The notes under the pieces are model-generated. The model was given only the letters and a program-made list of their open reading frames with translations, did not search any database and was not told the DNA's origin. The position numbers were made by a program, and so were the translations under genes. From positions 248,001 through 312,000 of the forward strand of contig JACJWI010000004.1 of NCBI GenBank assembly GCA_020637215.1: DNA of 64,000 bases, written 5' to 3'. Each line of letters starts with the position of its first letter. Position 1 is the stretch's first letter. Shown one piece after another: positions 62,240 to 64,000 of this stretch. The DNA comes from Microthrixaceae bacterium (GTDB lineage: Bacteria > Actinomycetota > Acidimicrobiia > Acidimicrobiales > Microtrichaceae).

Positions 62240-64000
62240 GTGTGGACCTGCACCACCTACGACACCAGGAGCCGGGCGACGTCGACGACCTATCCGGCGT
62301 TCGGTGGCAACCCGGCCCGAACCGTCACGTCCAACTACGCAGTCAGCTCCAACCCGCTTGTCACCTCCGTGACTGATCCTGGCGGAACGATCACTTCCAC
62401 GATCGATCTGATCGGCCGGCCGGTCAGCACCACCGACGTGTGGGGCCTCGGGACCGTCAACTACTACGACGCGGTGGGTCGCCCGTCCGGCACGCCGATC
62501 ACCAAGGGGTCGGTGAGCTCGTCGAGGAGCGTGGACTACGACTCGTGGGGGCGGGTCACGACCAGCCGTCTCGACGGTCAACCGATCGCGACGATGACCT
62601 ACGACGCCGCCGAACGTGTCACCACGGTGTCGTATCCGTCCGGGACCGGCAACCGTGGCAACGGCACCACCGGCACATTCGTCTACTCGCCATCGACCGG
62701 GATGAACGACAAGGTGACCTGGAACCAGGCCGGCGGCGCGTTGATGACCTCCGACGAGATCACCTCCAGGTGGTTGACGAACCGGATCCGCAACCAGGCC
62801 ACAGACGGCGTCGACGTCAACGGCTCCACCGACAACTACACCTACGACAGCGCCTGGCGTCTCACCGCTGCCACGACCCCGAACACCGGGGGCTCGCGCA
62901 CAACCAGCTACGGGTACGCAGACACCTCGAGCGGCTGCACCGCCACCGCAGCGGGCAAGAACTCCAACCGCAGCTCCAAGACCACCGTCATCAACGGCGG
63001 CGCCCCGGCTGTCGTGGGTTACTGCTACGACCACGCCGACCGGCTCGTCTCCACCACAGACGCCGCTGCCGGCACCGCAACACTCTCCGCAGGCACACTC
63101 GCCTACGACAGCCACGGCAACACCACCCGTCTCGGCGAACAGACCATGACCTACGACGCTGCGAACCGTCACGTCATGACCTCTGCGCCGATCGCCAGCG
63201 GCAAGGACGCGTTGCTTGTCGTGGGGAACCCCGCGAGCATGGGGACCCGTGATACGTGGCTGCAGAACCAGCTCACCACGTTGGGGTGGACGGTGACCGT
63301 CGGCGACGACGACGTGGTCACGACCTCGTCCGCGACCGGCAAGCGTCTCGTCGTGCTGTCCGAATCGGTCACCCAAGCCGGCGTCAGCACCAAGTTCACC
63401 ACGGTTGCGGTGCCCGTCATCACCGCCGAAGCATGGCTCACCGATGAGCTCGGCATGACCGGCACCGGCACCAACCAAGGCAACACCACCGGCTCCACCG
63501 AAACCCAAACCGCCATCACCGCCGCCGGTGCCACTCACCAACTCGGCTCCGGTTTCGCAGCCGGCAACACCACGATCGCATCACCCGGTGTCGATGTCGG
63601 ATGGGGCAAACCGAACAACAACGCCATCGTCGCCGCAACGATGACCTCCGACAGCACCAAAGCCACCGTGTACGGCTACGAGACCGGAACCCAGATGGTC
63701 ACCGGCACCGCCCCCGCACGACGAGCGACGTGGCTGCACTACACCGCCAACGCCGCGAACCTCAACGCCAACGCCGCCACCCTCTTCGCCGGAATCGTCG
63801 CCTGGGCCACCGCCACCCAAGTCAGCTACACCCGCGACGCCACCGACAACATCGTCGAACGCAAACTCAACGGCACCACCGTCGCCCGCTACTCCGGCCC
63901 GTTCACCCTCGACGCCACGAACACCGTCACCGACATCACCGTGTCCCTCCCCGGCGGCGCCGTACTCCGGTACACACCAGCCAGCTACACCGGCACCTGG
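62240..64000 (+). CDS. Rhs/YD-repeat protein with inserted alpha/beta domain (both ends missing)
   Basis: 587 codons open to the right edge, with no own start: they continue the frame of the IS630 fragment. YD repeats: WTCTTYDTRSRATSTTYPAF, then DLIGRPVSTTDVWGLGTVNY, MTYDAAERVTTVSYP, YCYDHADRLVSTTDA and TMTYDAANRHVMTS. At about 63205-63810 the array is interrupted by an alpha/beta domain (DALLVVGNPASMG, KRLVVLSESVTQAGVSTKF, VGWGKPNNNAIVAATM). YD reading then resumes (VSYTRDATDNIVERKLNGTT, VSLPGGAVLRY). Rhs proteins are large secreted shells that often carry C-terminal toxins; the C-terminus lies outside the window. Its expression is doubtful because of the IS630 fusion. Confidence 0.78.
   Translation, partial: MWTCTTYDTRSRATSTTYPAFGGNPARTVTSNYAVSSNPLVTSVTDPGGTITSTIDLIGRPVSTTDVWGLGTVNYYDAVGRPSGTPITKGSVSSSRSVDYDSWGRVTTSRLDGQPIATMTYDAAERVTTVSYPSGTGNRGNGTTGTFVYSPSTGMNDKVTWNQAGGALMTSDEITSRWLTNRIRNQATDGVDVNGSTDNYTYDSAWRLTAATTPNTGGSRTTSYGYADTSSGCTATAAGKNSNRSSKTTVINGGAPAVVGYCYDHADRLVSTTDAAAGTATLSAGTLAYDSHGNTTRLGEQTMTYDAANRHVMTSAPIASGKDALLVVGNPASMGTRDTWLQNQLTTLGWTVTVGDDDVVTTSSATGKRLVVLSESVTQAGVSTKFTTVAVPVITAEAWLTDELGMTGTGTNQGNTTGSTETQTAITAAGATHQLGSGFAAGNTTIASPGVDVGWGKPNNNAIVAATMTSDSTKATVYGYETGTQMVTGTAPARRATWLHYTANAANLNANAATLFAGIVAWATATQVSYTRDATDNIVERKLNGTTVARYSGPFTLDATNTVTDITVSLPGGAVLRYTPASYTGTW

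Overview
The window is a high-GC chromosomal segment with many GTG starts, short intergenic gaps and 4-nt GTGA/ATGA overlaps inside operons. Gene content (LLM/F420-type luciferase-like oxidoreductases, polyphosphate glucokinase, SigB/SigF-type sigma factors, EfeUOB, PadR-controlled FtsX exporters, Rhs proteins) points to an actinobacterium, most plausibly class Acidimicrobiia. That taxonomic placement is inference from content and style. No rRNA, tRNA or CRISPR array was seen, and no stretch above about 300 bases lacks a gene.

Layout. 1-1.1 kb: 5' part of a PKD/beta-helix surface lipoprotein, leaving the left edge. 1.3-14.5 kb: mainly lipid, acyl and detoxification enzymes (thiolase, LLM oxidoreductase, D-aminoacylase-type amidohydrolase, HSL-type esterase, DUF2085 membrane protein, beta-lactamase-fold lipoprotein, LigD polymerase domain, cyclopropane fatty acid synthase, acyl-CoA dehydrogenase, YceI, NAD epimerase). 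14.5-25 kb: a PadR-ABC-FtsX operon with a clear operator, a type-B carboxylesterase, a second FtsX permease, an SDR and an XRE regulator. 25-30.3 kb: sugar phosphate module (DUF937, polyphosphate glucokinase, NERD protein, Pgi, Gnd). 30.3-44.9 kb: LLM oxidoreductase, LysM/M23 peptidase, AGPS-like FAD oxidase, AzlCD, PAS/GGDEF cyclase, OYE, enoyl-CoA hydratase, class III aminotransferase, RNB nuclease, GH1, P450. 45-48.6 kb: efeU-efeO-efeB iron uptake operon behind an IdeR/DtxR-like box. 48.8-54.7 kb: stress sigma module (RsbW-like kinase, two convergent SigB/F sigma factors, CHASE-GAF-SpoIIE phosphatase). 54.8-58.2 kb: ahpC-ahpF-oxyR peroxide module, then an ABC1 kinase.

59.7-64 kb is a mobile, broken accessory zone. 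An SDR fragment is fused to an Rhs fragment, which is interrupted by an IS5-type element. Beyond the IS come an Rhs C-terminal tip and a GTGA-overlapping small exported-protein gene (candidate toxin-immunity pair). This gene is bounded by an IS630 left end, itself fused to a second Rhs ORF that carries an inserted alpha/beta domain and runs off the right edge.

Two families of dispersed hairpin repeats punctuate gene ends. One is a 50-bp element whose first bases include the TAG stop of the preceding gene (three copies). The other is a set of very long palindromes with shared CCCGTTCTGT / ACAGAACGGG arms (four good copies plus one degenerate). They look like terminators or REP-like elements peculiar to this genome and are, with the Rhs tip locus, the most unusual features here.
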